Shown here one piece after another: positions 57,833 to 64,000 of a stretch of DNA of 64,000 nucleotides. Under the pieces are notes generated by a model. The model worked only from the letters and a program-made list of their open reading frames with translations. It had not been told where the DNA came from and ran no database searches. Where the stretch lies: positions 112,711 through 176,710 of the forward strand of contig NZ_JACHIN010000007.1 of assembly GCF_014203235.1 (NCBI RefSeq). Direction: 5' to 3'. Position numbers and translations under genes: made by a program. Each line of letters begins with the position of its first letter. The stretch's first letter is position 1. This stretch comes from Nonomuraea endophytica (GTDB taxonomy: Bacteria; Actinomycetota; Actinomycetes; Streptosporangiales; Streptosporangiaceae).

Positions 57833-58945
57833 TCAGCTCTCCGCCAGCCCGGCGGCGAGCACATTCTTGGCCGCGTTCACATCCCGGTCATGGACCACGC
57901 CACAGGCGCACTCCCACGCCCGGACACTCAGTGGCATCGCCTCTTGCCGGGTACCGCACGCCGAGCAAAGCTTGGAGGAGGGGAACCAGCGATCCACCAC
58001 CACCAGCGTGCGCCCATACCCCTGCGCCTTGTACTCCAGCATCGAGCGCAGTTCTCGCCAGGAGGCATCGCTGATGGCGTTCGCCAGTTTGCCGTTCTTG
58101 ACCAGGTTGCGCACCGCCAGGTCCTCCACGGCGACCGCTTGATTCTCGCGAACCAGCCGTGTCGTGACCTTGTGCAGATAATCCCTTCTCCGGTCGGCTA
58201 TTCGGGCATACACCCTGGCCACCCGCAGCCGCGCCTTGCCCCGATTCGCCGAACCCTTGGCCTTGCGGGCCAGCGCCCGCTGCGCCCCGGCCAGCCTGCG
58301 CCGCTCCCGCCGCCCATGACCCGGATTGGCGATCTTCTCACCGGTGGAAAGAGTGACCAGTGCCGCGATCCCGACGTCGACCCCCACACTCGCCGCGACC
58401 GGCGGCAGCGGGATGATCTCATTCTCGACCAGGATCGACACAAACCAGCGTCCCGCCGCGTCCCTGCTCACCGTCACCGTGGACGGCTCCGCACCCTCCG
58501 GCAAAGGACGCGACCACACAATCGCCAGCGGCGCGTCCATCTTCGCCAGCGTCAACCGGCCCTCACGCCAGCGGAACGCCGACCGGGTGTACTCGGCCGG
58601 TGCCCGCGCCTTCTTCCTGCTCTTGAACACCGGATACTTAGCGCGTTTGGCGAAGAAGTTCGCGAACGCCGCCTGCAAGTGGCGCAGCGCCTGCTGCAGC
58701 GGAACCGACGACACCGCCGACAGGAAACCCAACGCGTCACTGCATTTCCACCCGGTCAGCATGGCCGACGACTCCCCGTAGGAGACGCGACGCCCCTCCG
58801 CATAGGCACGGGTCCGCTCTTCAAGAGCCTTGTTGTAGACCAGACGCACACAACCGAACGTCCGAACCAGTTCGTCGGCCTGTCCGGACGTCGGGTAAAA
58901 GCGGTACGTGTAAGCCCGCTTCACGATGCGCGCCACACCGCACAT
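57833..58945 (-). CDS. tnpB: TnpB, RNA-guided nuclease of IS605-type elements
   Basis: A 370-residue TnpB. The RuvC-like catalytic acids all appear intact: Asp190 in SVGVDVGIAAL, Glu274 in VAVEDLAVRNLVKN and Asp355 in HDRDVNAAKN. The zinc ribbon has Cys327-x2-Cys330 and Cys346-x-Cys348. The N terminus starts with the usual RAYTYRFYPTSGQ. ATG 58945 is taken as the start; GTG 58924 and an earlier ATG (58978) are possible. Length is normal for the family, and no frameshift is seen, so it may be active. Confidence 0.9.
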   Translation of the reverse strand: MCGVARIVKRAYTYRFYPTSGQADELVRTFGCVRLVYNKALEERTRAYAEGRRVSYGESSAMLTGWKCSDALGFLSAVSSVPLQQALRHLQAAFANFFAKRAKYPVFKSRKKARAPAEYTRSAFRWREGRLTLAKMDAPLAIVWSRPLPEGAEPSTVTVSRDAAGRWFVSILVENEIIPLPPVAASVGVDVGIAALVTLSTGEKIANPGHGRRERRRLAGAQRALARKAKGSANRGKARLRVARVYARIADRRRDYLHKVTTRLVRENQAVAVEDLAVRNLVKNGKLANAISDASWRELRSMLEYKAQGYGRTLVVVDRWFPSSKLCSACGTRQEAMPLSVRAWECACGVVHDRDVNAAKNVLAAGLAES

Positions 58946-59085
58946 CCTATCGCACGAGCGGTCAACTATCGAGCACATGTTCCCATATCGTGGCGGGTTG
59001 AGGACACTACGTGTCCCCGGCTCACGCCATGCGGAGCTCCGATACCTTCGAGCCCTGAAGGACCAGTTCTCCTCGGAGGTTTCCG

Positions 59086-59868
59086 ATGAGAATCCTCACC
59101 GCGCTCCTGCTGGTCTGTGTCGTCGCCGCGTGCGGTGGCGGCACGGATCAGCGGGAGGTCTTCCGCGACGACTTCGACGGCGCCGCGCTCGACACCGGGC
59201 GCTGGCGGCACGAGACCGGGCCGCCAGAACGCTGGGGCACCGGCGAGATCGAGACGATGACCGACTCCCCCGCCAACGTCGCCCTCGACGGCAAGGGCCA
59301 CCTGGCCATCACCCCGCGGCTGGAGGGCGGCCGGTGGACCTCCGGCCGGGTCAGGACCCAGCGCGCCGACTTCGCCGTCCCGCCCGGCGGCACGCTGCGG
59401 GTGGAGGCGCGCCTCGCGCTGCCCAACGTCACTCCCGCCGACGGCGCCGGATACTGGCCGGCGTTCTGGATGCTGGGCGGGGAGACCGGCTGGCCCGCCG
59501 TCGGCGAGATCGACATCATGGAGGCGGTGAACGGCCGGCCGTCGGTCACCGGCGCCATGCACTGCGGCACCATGCCGGGCGGCCCGTGCCAGGAGCCGAA
59601 GGGCCTGGTCACGCCCGAACAGCCGTGCCCCGGCTGCCACGGCTCCTTCCACACCTACGCGGTCGAGGTGACTGGGAAGGCCACGACCTGGCTGCTGGAC
59701 GGCAAGCCGTACTTCACCTTGGACAGGAGCCTGCCCCGGGCGTTCTTCGTGATACTCAACGTGGCGGTCGGCGGCGGGCTGCCCGGATCGCCCAACGCGG
59801 CGACCGTTCCCGGCCGGCCGATGCTGGTGGACTACGTCAGCGTCACCACGGTCAGGCCGCCGGCGTGA
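59086..59868 (+). CDS. Glycoside hydrolase family 16 lipoprotein
   Basis: A 260-residue lipoprotein (lipobox VVAAC, Cys16) with a GH16 catalytic domain. The active-site block is GEIDIMEAVNG with Glu141, Asp143 and Glu146, and ten Trp residues include those of the cleft (GYWPAFWML). These enzymes cut beta-1,3- or mixed beta-glucans, or related galactans. GGAGG lies before the ATG. Its nearness to a processive synthase and acyltransferase suggests trimming of the polymer made there. The 3' end overlaps the convergent MOSC gene by 17 bases. Confidence 0.9.
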   Translation: MRILTALLLVCVVAACGGGTDQREVFRDDFDGAALDTGRWRHETGPPERWGTGEIETMTDSPANVALDGKGHLAITPRLEGGRWTSGRVRTQRADFAVPPGGTLRVEARLALPNVTPADGAGYWPAFWMLGGETGWPAVGEIDIMEAVNGRPSVTGAMHCGTMPGGPCQEPKGLVTPEQPCPGCHGSFHTYAVEVTGKATTWLLDGKPYFTLDRSLPRAFFVILNVAVGGGLPGSPNAATVPGRPMLVDYVSVTTVRPPA

Positions 59869-60631
59869 GCCGTACCTCGTCGCCCACGCGCACTTCGCCG
59901 GGCCGCAGGACCCGGGCGTAGACGCCCGCGCACGGTTGCTCGCCCATGTCGAAGACCTCGACGCGGTTGTGGCGAGCCACCGTGCGCAGCGCGTCGGTGT
60001 CGCGCGGCAGCTCGCCGTGCGCGAGCGTGGGTACGGCACAGCGCGGGCTTGCCACGATGACCTCCAGCTCCGCCGACCCGAGGCGCAGCCGGGCGCCGGC
60101 CCACGTGTTCTCGGGGAAGCCGTCGCCGGGCGTGTCGATCACGAGGTTGGGGCGGTAGCGGAGCGCCTCCATGTGGCCTCGGGCGCTCAGCTCGCCGATG
60201 CGCCGCACGGTCGAGGTGGTGATGAGGTGGAGCGGGGCGAAGTCGAAGAACGTCCCGGGCGCGGCGGCGGCCAGGTAGGTGATGGTGTGTCCGACCTCCT
60301 GCTCGACGCCCTGTCGCAGCACCTCTTCGGGGATCGAGCGCTCCAGCTCGGCCTGCGGCGGCGGGGTGTCGGCGAGCCGTACCTCGCGGCCGAAAAGCTT
60401 GGACAGCTCGGCGTCGCCAGGAGGCGCGACGCCGTCGAGCGTGAGCAGGTCGCGCCACAGCCGGGGGTTCTTGGCACTGGCGACCTTGCCCGTGGAAACG
60501 TCGACGACGGCGCGCACCCGGTCTCCGGAGAGCCCTCGCTCAGTGATCTCGCCGGTGTCGAGGTCTTCCCCGAGCATCGACTTGACCGGATAGCGGCGCA
60601 ATGCCCCCACAACACCGACAAGATCACTCAT
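59852..60631 (-). CDS. MOSC-domain protein
   Basis: A 259-residue protein with the N-terminal beta-barrel block LRRYPVKSMLGEDL and a C-terminal MOSC domain with the conserved cysteine in SPRCAVPT (near 200) and RPNLVIDT. MOSC proteins handle sulfur and molybdenum cofactor, as in mARC-type reductases. No redox partner domain is fused. The ATG overlaps the stop of the CGNR gene (ATGA), forming a two-gene operon. Confidence 0.87.
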   Translation of the reverse strand: MSDLVGVVGALRRYPVKSMLGEDLDTGEITERGLSGDRVRAVVDVSTGKVASAKNPRLWRDLLTLDGVAPPGDAELSKLFGREVRLADTPPPQAELERSIPEEVLRQGVEQEVGHTITYLAAAAPGTFFDFAPLHLITTSTVRRIGELSARGHMEALRYRPNLVIDTPGDGFPENTWAGARLRLGSAELEVIVASPRCAVPTLAHGELPRDTDALRTVARHNRVEVFDMGEQPCAGVYARVLRPGEVRVGDEVRLTPAA

Positions 60632-61251
60632 TTCATGATCTTACGGCGTGTGCGGAGCTTTTGCCGGTTTCCACAGCGATCCATCGAGCACCAGCGGCGC
60701 GCGCCGGGTCGCGAGGTGTCGAGAAACAGCAGGTAGCAGCGCTCGCCGCCGCACATGCGCACGCGTTCGACACGATCTCCGGAAAACAACTCGATCGCGT
60801 CCCTGGCCGCCGCCGACAGGAACTGCGATCCGGTCACCGGATACGCCCACTCCCTGACCCGGTCGGCCCCCATGACCGGCACCGGCGGAGGCGCGGCGGC
60901 CAGCTCGTTGAGGACCGTGTGCGGCTCCGGCGGGTCAGCGTCGATCCTGACCTCGGCCACACCGGCGACCTTGAAGCCGGGGGCGTCGTCCTTCACCGCC
61001 TCCATGGCGAGCGACAGGATCGCGCCGCGCAGCCGTTTGGCGGCGACCAGCTCGTCCGCGTCCGCCCGCGCGGGCCCGTCCACGCCGAGCCTCGACACGG
61101 CGATCCACTCGGCCAGGTCGGCGGGGGCGTGCAGCCGTTCCCAGGGATTCACCGCCCCGCTGAGCAGGAACTCCAGGCACAGCGTGCCCGCGTCGAACCT
61201 GAACCGCTGACCGTTGCCTCCGGTCAGCACCATCGCGCTTGCGCTCTCCAC
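60628..61251 (-). CDS. CGNR zinc-finger/ABATE-domain regulator
   Basis: A 207-residue protein with FRFDAGTLCLEFL at the start of the ABATE domain and a C-terminal zinc finger RMCGGERCYLLFLD then WCSMDRCGNRQKLRTRR, which includes the CGNR motif. Such proteins are probable stress-related transcription regulators. The start is GTG 61251 or ATG 61233; neither has a perfect ribosome site. A palindrome lies 20 bases upstream in the divergent spacer, fitting self-control. Confidence 0.85.
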   Translation of the reverse strand: MESASAMVLTGGNGQRFRFDAGTLCLEFLLSGAVNPWERLHAPADLAEWIAVSRLGVDGPARADADELVAAKRLRGAILSLAMEAVKDDAPGFKVAGVAEVRIDADPPEPHTVLNELAAAPPPVPVMGADRVREWAYPVTGSQFLSAAARDAIELFSGDRVERVRMCGGERCYLLFLDTSRPGARRWCSMDRCGNRQKLRTRRKIMK

Positions 61252-61270
61252 ACGTGCAGTGTAACACTTG

Positions 61271-61289
61271 ACACCAGTTAAACCGGTGT
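61271..61289. promoter_or_regulatory. Palindromic operator between CGNR regulator and SnoaL-like gene
   Basis: ACACC-N-GTT-N-AAC-N-GGTGT is a 19-base palindrome with only the three central-type positions unpaired. It overlaps a TTGACA (61268-61273) that can serve as -35 box for the plus-strand gene. A regulator bound here would affect both divergent genes. Confidence 0.55.
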
Positions 61290-61306
61290 ACCCAGAGGAG
61301 ACCAAG

Positions 61307-61675
61307 ATGAACGAGATCATTGAACTGTCCGACCGCATGTGGGAAGCCAACAGGAACGGCGACGCCGCCTTCTTCGACCGCTTCCTCACCGCCGAACCGG
61401 TGAGCGTCTCCCCCTGGGGCGTCATGACCGACCGGGCGGCGATCCTCAAGGGCTTCGCCGAGAACCGCAACCCCTACATCCGCACCGATCAGTCCGACCA
61501 CCGCGTCATCCGGCTGACCGACGACAGCCTCGTCCACACCAGCCTGGTCGAGATCGACGTGCTCGTGAACGGCACCGAGAAGCAGACCGTGCGCTACCAC
61601 GCCACGACGGCCCTGGTCCGCCAGGACGGCGAGTGGAAGGCCGCCGTCTTCCAGGTCACCCCCGCCGGAGCCTAG
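61307..61675 (+). CDS. SnoaL/DUF4440-like (NTF2-fold) protein
   Basis: A 122-residue NTF2-like protein: NEIIELSDRMWEANRNGDAAFF at the start and TTALVRQDGEWKAAVFQVTP at the end. The fold is used by polyketide cyclases, isomerases and many stress proteins of unknown role. GAGGAG precedes the ATG. It is divergent from the CGNR regulator and overlaps the convergent methyltransferase-like gene by 20 bases. Confidence 0.82.
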   Translation: MNEIIELSDRMWEANRNGDAAFFDRFLTAEPVSVSPWGVMTDRAAILKGFAENRNPYIRTDQSDHRVIRLTDDSLVHTSLVEIDVLVNGTEKQTVRYHATTALVRQDGEWKAAVFQVTPAGA

Positions 61676-62141
61676 GGATCCAGCCGGGCACCGCCCGCCG
61701 GTAGTCCTCGTACTCCTGTCCGAAGGTACGGCGCAGCGTCGGCTCCTCGTAGAAGCGCACGAACAACCACGTGACGGCGCCGACGAGCGCCGCGTACCAG
61801 AGCAGGCTCAGCCGTCCGAGCAGCAGAGCCTGGCCGACGATGGCCAGTTCGACCGCCACGTACATGGGATTGCGCACGTAGCGATAGAAACCCCCCACCA
61901 CGAGGCGGCTCGGCGCGGCCGCCGGCATCGGCGTGCCCAGCCCCTCCACCACGAAGCGGACGAACGCCGGCACGATCACCACCGCCCCCGCCACCACCAT
62001 GAGGCCGCCGAGCACCCGCAGCGGCGGCCATGTCGGCCCGAAGTGCCAGCCGGTGATCAGCCACGGCGCCACCCCGGCGACCAGTCCGGGCCCGAGGACG
62101 AAGAACAACGACGTCACCGTCGCGGCCACCGGCTTCCGCAT
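61656..62141 (-). CDS. Isoprenylcysteine carboxyl methyltransferase-like membrane protein
   Basis: A 161-residue membrane protein with four to five hydrophobic segments and the ICMT/PEMT signature GGFYRYVRNPMYVAV followed by EEPTLRRTFGQEYEDYRRAVPGWIP. Bacterial members methylate unknown, probably lipid-like or small-molecule, acceptors. It starts five bases after the alpha/beta hydrolase stop, so the two are co-transcribed under the divergent TetR gene. Confidence 0.85.
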   Translation of the reverse strand: MRKPVAATVTSLFFVLGPGLVAGVAPWLITGWHFGPTWPPLRVLGGLMVVAGAVVIVPAFVRFVVEGLGTPMPAAAPSRLVVGGFYRYVRNPMYVAVELAIVGQALLLGRLSLLWYAALVGAVTWLFVRFYEEPTLRRTFGQEYEDYRRAVPGWIPRLRRG

Positions 62142-62146
62142 CCGCG

Positions 62147-62938
62147 TTACCCCCAGAAGCGCCGAAGATGAGGGACGAGCTCGGCGGCCCGCTCGTCGGG
62201 GAAGAAGAGCCGGCCACCGTCGATCTCGACGACCTCCCGCACGCCCGGAATGGTGTCGCGCAGCCAGCGCGCCCATTCCACGCCGAAGAAGACGTCACCC
62301 GTACCCCACACCACAAGCGTTGGCACGGCAAGTACCGTCAGTTGCGACTCGATGGCCACCATCTCCTTGGCGTCGATTCCTGCCAGGAGGCGTTCGAAGG
62401 CCCGCCCGCCGCCGGGCTTGGCGAACATCGGCCGCAGGTACGCCTCCACGAGGGCCTCCGGGTCGTCGATCCGCTCGTAGCCCTCGCCGTACACGCTCTG
62501 GCCTATCAGGTGGGGATTTTGGATCAGCGCCTCTACCAGAGGCGCGAGTTCACCTTTTTCGGCCAGTTCGACGGTGGGGCGGAAGGCCTCCGGCGGGGTG
62601 TTGTCGTGGACGTCGCAGTTGGTGAGGGTCAGGGAGCGGAGCCTGTCCGGGTGGCGCACCGCGAAGATCTGCGCCACCGCGCCGCCGGTGTCGTTGGCGA
62701 CCAGGTCGACCTGGTCGAGGTTCAGGTCGTCGCAGAACTCGGCCAGCGTTTCCGCCAGGCCGGGCAGCGTGAGGTCGTCCGTGACCGGGCTGCCGCCGTG
62801 GACGGGCAGATCGAGTGCGATACAGCGGCGTTCGCCGCGTAGCTCGGCGATGACGTTGCGCCAGAGGTAGGAGCTCGTACCCACGCCATGCACGAACAGC
62901 GTGGCCGGGCCCTGGCCCTCGTCGATGTGGTTGAGCAT
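62147..62938 (-). CDS. Alpha/beta hydrolase with Asp at the nucleophile position and no catalytic His
   Basis: A 263-residue alpha/beta hydrolase with the oxyanion block FVHGVGTSSYLWR and the nucleophile elbow VANDTGGAVAQ, where Asp replaces the usual Ser, as in haloalkane dehalogenases. The acid is likely in WGTGDVFF. The late block, where the catalytic His is expected, reads DGGRLFFPDER and has no His. Activity is therefore uncertain. ATG 62938 is fixed by GGAGG. Twin operators lie just upstream. Confidence 0.85.
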   Translation of the reverse strand: MLNHIDEGQGPATLFVHGVGTSSYLWRNVIAELRGERRCIALDLPVHGGSPVTDDLTLPGLAETLAEFCDDLNLDQVDLVANDTGGAVAQIFAVRHPDRLRSLTLTNCDVHDNTPPEAFRPTVELAEKGELAPLVEALIQNPHLIGQSVYGEGYERIDDPEALVEAYLRPMFAKPGGGRAFERLLAGIDAKEMVAIESQLTVLAVPTLVVWGTGDVFFGVEWARWLRDTIPGVREVVEIDGGRLFFPDERAAELVPHLRRFWG

Positions 62939-62954
62939 GAACGCCTCCAAACAA

Positions 62955-62990
62955 ACCGACTGTCGGTCTGGAAAATACCCGACTGTTGGT
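62955..62990. promoter_or_regulatory. Twin TetR operators in divergent spacer
   Basis: ACCGACTGTCGGT (62955-62967) is a perfect 6-base inverted repeat around one base. A second copy, CCCGACTGTTGGT (62978-62990), matches at 11 of 13 positions and starts 23 bases later. They lie between the hydrolase gene and the TetR gene, the normal place for a divergent repressor. Confidence 0.7.
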
Positions 62991-63011
62991 CGGTATGTCT
63001 AGAGTTGGTTC

Positions 63012-63578
63012 ATGAACCTCAAGGCAGAGCGGGGCGCGGCCACCCGCGACCGGGTCCTCACGGTCGCGCGACGCCTGTTCGCCGAACAAGGCTACGAGGG
63101 GACCTCGATCGAAACGGTCCTGCAGGAGACGGGGCTGAGCCGGGGGGCGCTGTACCACCACTACTCGGGGAAGGACGCCCTGTTCGAGGCGGTACTTGAG
63201 CAGGTGGAGACGTCGGTGGGGGTGCGGCTGATGGAGGCGGTGAAGGGGATCGCCGACCCTGCCGAGGCGCTTGTGACGGGGTGTTTGGCTTGGGTGCGGA
63301 TGGCTCGTGACCCGGCTACCCGCCGCATCGTGCTGATCGACGCGCCTGCTGTGCTGGGGTGGGAGAGGTGGCGGGCACTGGAGGAACGGCACGCGTTCGG
63401 CATGCTGAAGGCGGCGCTTCGGGCGACCGGCAGGGTGCCGAAGGAGGCGTTGGACGTGTACGCGCACATGTTGCTGGCGGCGATCAACGAAAGCGTGTTG
63501 CTGGTGGCTCGGGGGAATGAGCTGGAGGGTGCGGAGAGAGCTGTCGAAGACTTTCTTCATCGGCTTCTCCGCCCCTAA
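63012..63578 (+). CDS. TetR-family transcriptional regulator
   Basis: A 188-residue regulator with the helix-turn-helix YEGTSIETVLQETGLSRGALYHHYSGKDALF (read as two parts, about 28-58) and a C-terminal domain with VLIDAPAVLGWERWRALEERHAFGML, typical of a widespread AcrR-like subgroup. It probably represses itself and the divergent hydrolase-methyltransferase pair through the twin operators. ATG start with no strong ribosome site. Confidence 0.9.
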   Translation: MNLKAERGAATRDRVLTVARRLFAEQGYEGTSIETVLQETGLSRGALYHHYSGKDALFEAVLEQVETSVGVRLMEAVKGIADPAEALVTGCLAWVRMARDPATRRIVLIDAPAVLGWERWRALEERHAFGMLKAALRATGRVPKEALDVYAHMLLAAINESVLLVARGNELEGAERAVEDFLHRLLRP

Positions 63579-63595
63579 AGGCAAGGTCATCGCTC

Positions 63596-63653
63596 TTGGC
63601 GCGCTTCGCGCGATTGGCGCTCAGGCGTTTCTCCAGTCGAGCTGAAGCTCGAC
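63596..63653 (+). terminator. Two short hairpins after the TetR gene
   Basis: CGCGC/GCGCG around TTC (63600-63612) and GTCGAGCT/AGCTCGAC around GA (63636-63653) lie shortly after the stop at 63578. They may end the TetR transcript. Between here and 63745 I see no gene. Confidence 0.5.
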
Positions 63654-63745
63654 CCCTGTCGGGCCTCCGCTCCGCTCCGGACGCCCTGCTTTTGGCCCCC
63701 CACCCCTTACCCGGCTAGGTGGTCGGCCAGCTCCTGCCCACCCGT

Positions 63746-64000
63746 GCCGGTTGGGGTGTGGGCCAACTGGGGGTGTGGACCGGTTGGGGCGTGGACCGGG
63801 AATGTGAGCCGGTTGGGTGTGGACCGGCTGGAGGTGTGGACCGGTTGAGGTGTGGACCGGTTGAGGTGTGGAGGTCCGGTTGAGTGGAGGACCGGTTGAG
63901 GTGTGGACCGGTTGAGGTGTGGACCGGTTGAGGTGTGGACCGGTTGAGGTGTGGACCGGTTGAGGTGTGGACCGGTTGAGGTGTGGACCGGTTGAGGTGG
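63746..64000. repeat. 16-bp tandem repeat array running off the window
   Basis: The unit is GTGTGGACCGGTTGAG. Six perfect units fill 63901-63996 and the array continues to the window end. Leftward, to about 63746, the units become irregular (for example CCGGTTGGGGTGTGG, GTGAGCCGGTTGGGT). The period is not a multiple of three, and there are no spacers, so it is neither coding nor CRISPR. Confidence 0.85.

Larger units (their letters stand above)
57714..58990 (-). mobile_element. IS200/IS605-like element with TnpB only
   Basis: The element comprises tnpB, the right-end hairpin and an undefined left end somewhere between 58946 and about 59050. No TnpA (Y1 transposase) gene is present, so movement would need a transposase in trans. 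It sits between the acyltransferase and the GH16 genes. The left boundary given is approximate. Confidence 0.6.

Noticed and set aside
63746..64000. CRISPR array
   Set aside because: Units of 16 bases follow each other without unique spacers, and no cas genes are near.

Overview
The window is visibly G+C-rich, its genes are densely packed and many overlap by 4 bases (ATGA, GTGA or TTGA). It carries three four-gene 'conservon' operons, an amtB-glnB-glnD nitrogen operon, an F420/FMN-type PPOX protein, a CGNR/ABATE regulator and many GTG starts. Together these point to a filamentous actinomycete. My guess is the Streptosporangiales/Streptomycetales range, but nothing in the sequence fixes the genus.

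Positions 1-17,400 form a transport island. It has four related cassettes of the NitT/TauT (SsuABC-like) type, each with a lipoprotein binding protein and two permeases (the first is cut by the window edge), but only one visible ATPase (16588-17364). Between the cassettes lie an aldehyde dehydrogenase, a nitrilase-fold protein whose catalytic Cys and Lys are replaced, a secreted DUF1838-like protein, a hydantoinase/dihydropyrimidinase-type amidohydrolase, a PPOX protein and an S-adenosylmethionine methyltransferase. The likely theme is import and breakdown of small nitrogen-containing compounds.

Positions 17,700-22,900 hold conservon 1 (minus strand; sensor kinase, roadblock protein, DUF742 protein, small GTPase). 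Positions 22,959-30,199 hold a polyamine region: a PotABCD-like importer, a gamma-aminobutyraldehyde-dehydrogenase-like enzyme, a family 1 glycosyltransferase and a TetR-type regulator. Positions 30,375-32,524 encode a glucosamine-kinase/maltokinase-like enzyme and a SIS sugar-phosphate protein. Positions 32,589-39,641 hold a deaminase and a glycine betaine/choline operon (ATPase, duplicated permease, two binding proteins, choline dehydrogenase).

Conservon 2 (plus, 39,986-44,242) and conservon 3 (minus, 45,164-49,724) converge on a TetR gene that has a near-perfect operator at its start codon. Positions 49,858-53,797 are the amtB-glnB-glnD operon with a GlnR-like box upstream. Positions 54,134-59,868 look like an exopolysaccharide locus: a membrane GT2 synthase, a 35-residue membrane peptide, an OafA-type O-acyltransferase and a GH16 glucanase lipoprotein. 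A TnpB-only IS605-like element with a recognisable omega-RNA region sits inside it. The right end holds a MOSC protein, a CGNR regulator, a SnoaL-like protein, an isoprenylcysteine-methyltransferase-like protein and an alpha/beta hydrolase under a divergent TetR gene with twin operators. A 16-bp tandem repeat then runs off the window edge.

The strongest leads for new biology are: (i) a set of short conserved motifs at the ends of the long disordered tails of all three conservon kinases; (ii) a 16-base promoter element shared by conservons 1 and 2 at exactly the same distance from the start codon; (iii) four transport cassettes that may share one ATPase; and (iv) the TnpB element, whose right end touches the stop codon of the acyltransferase gene.
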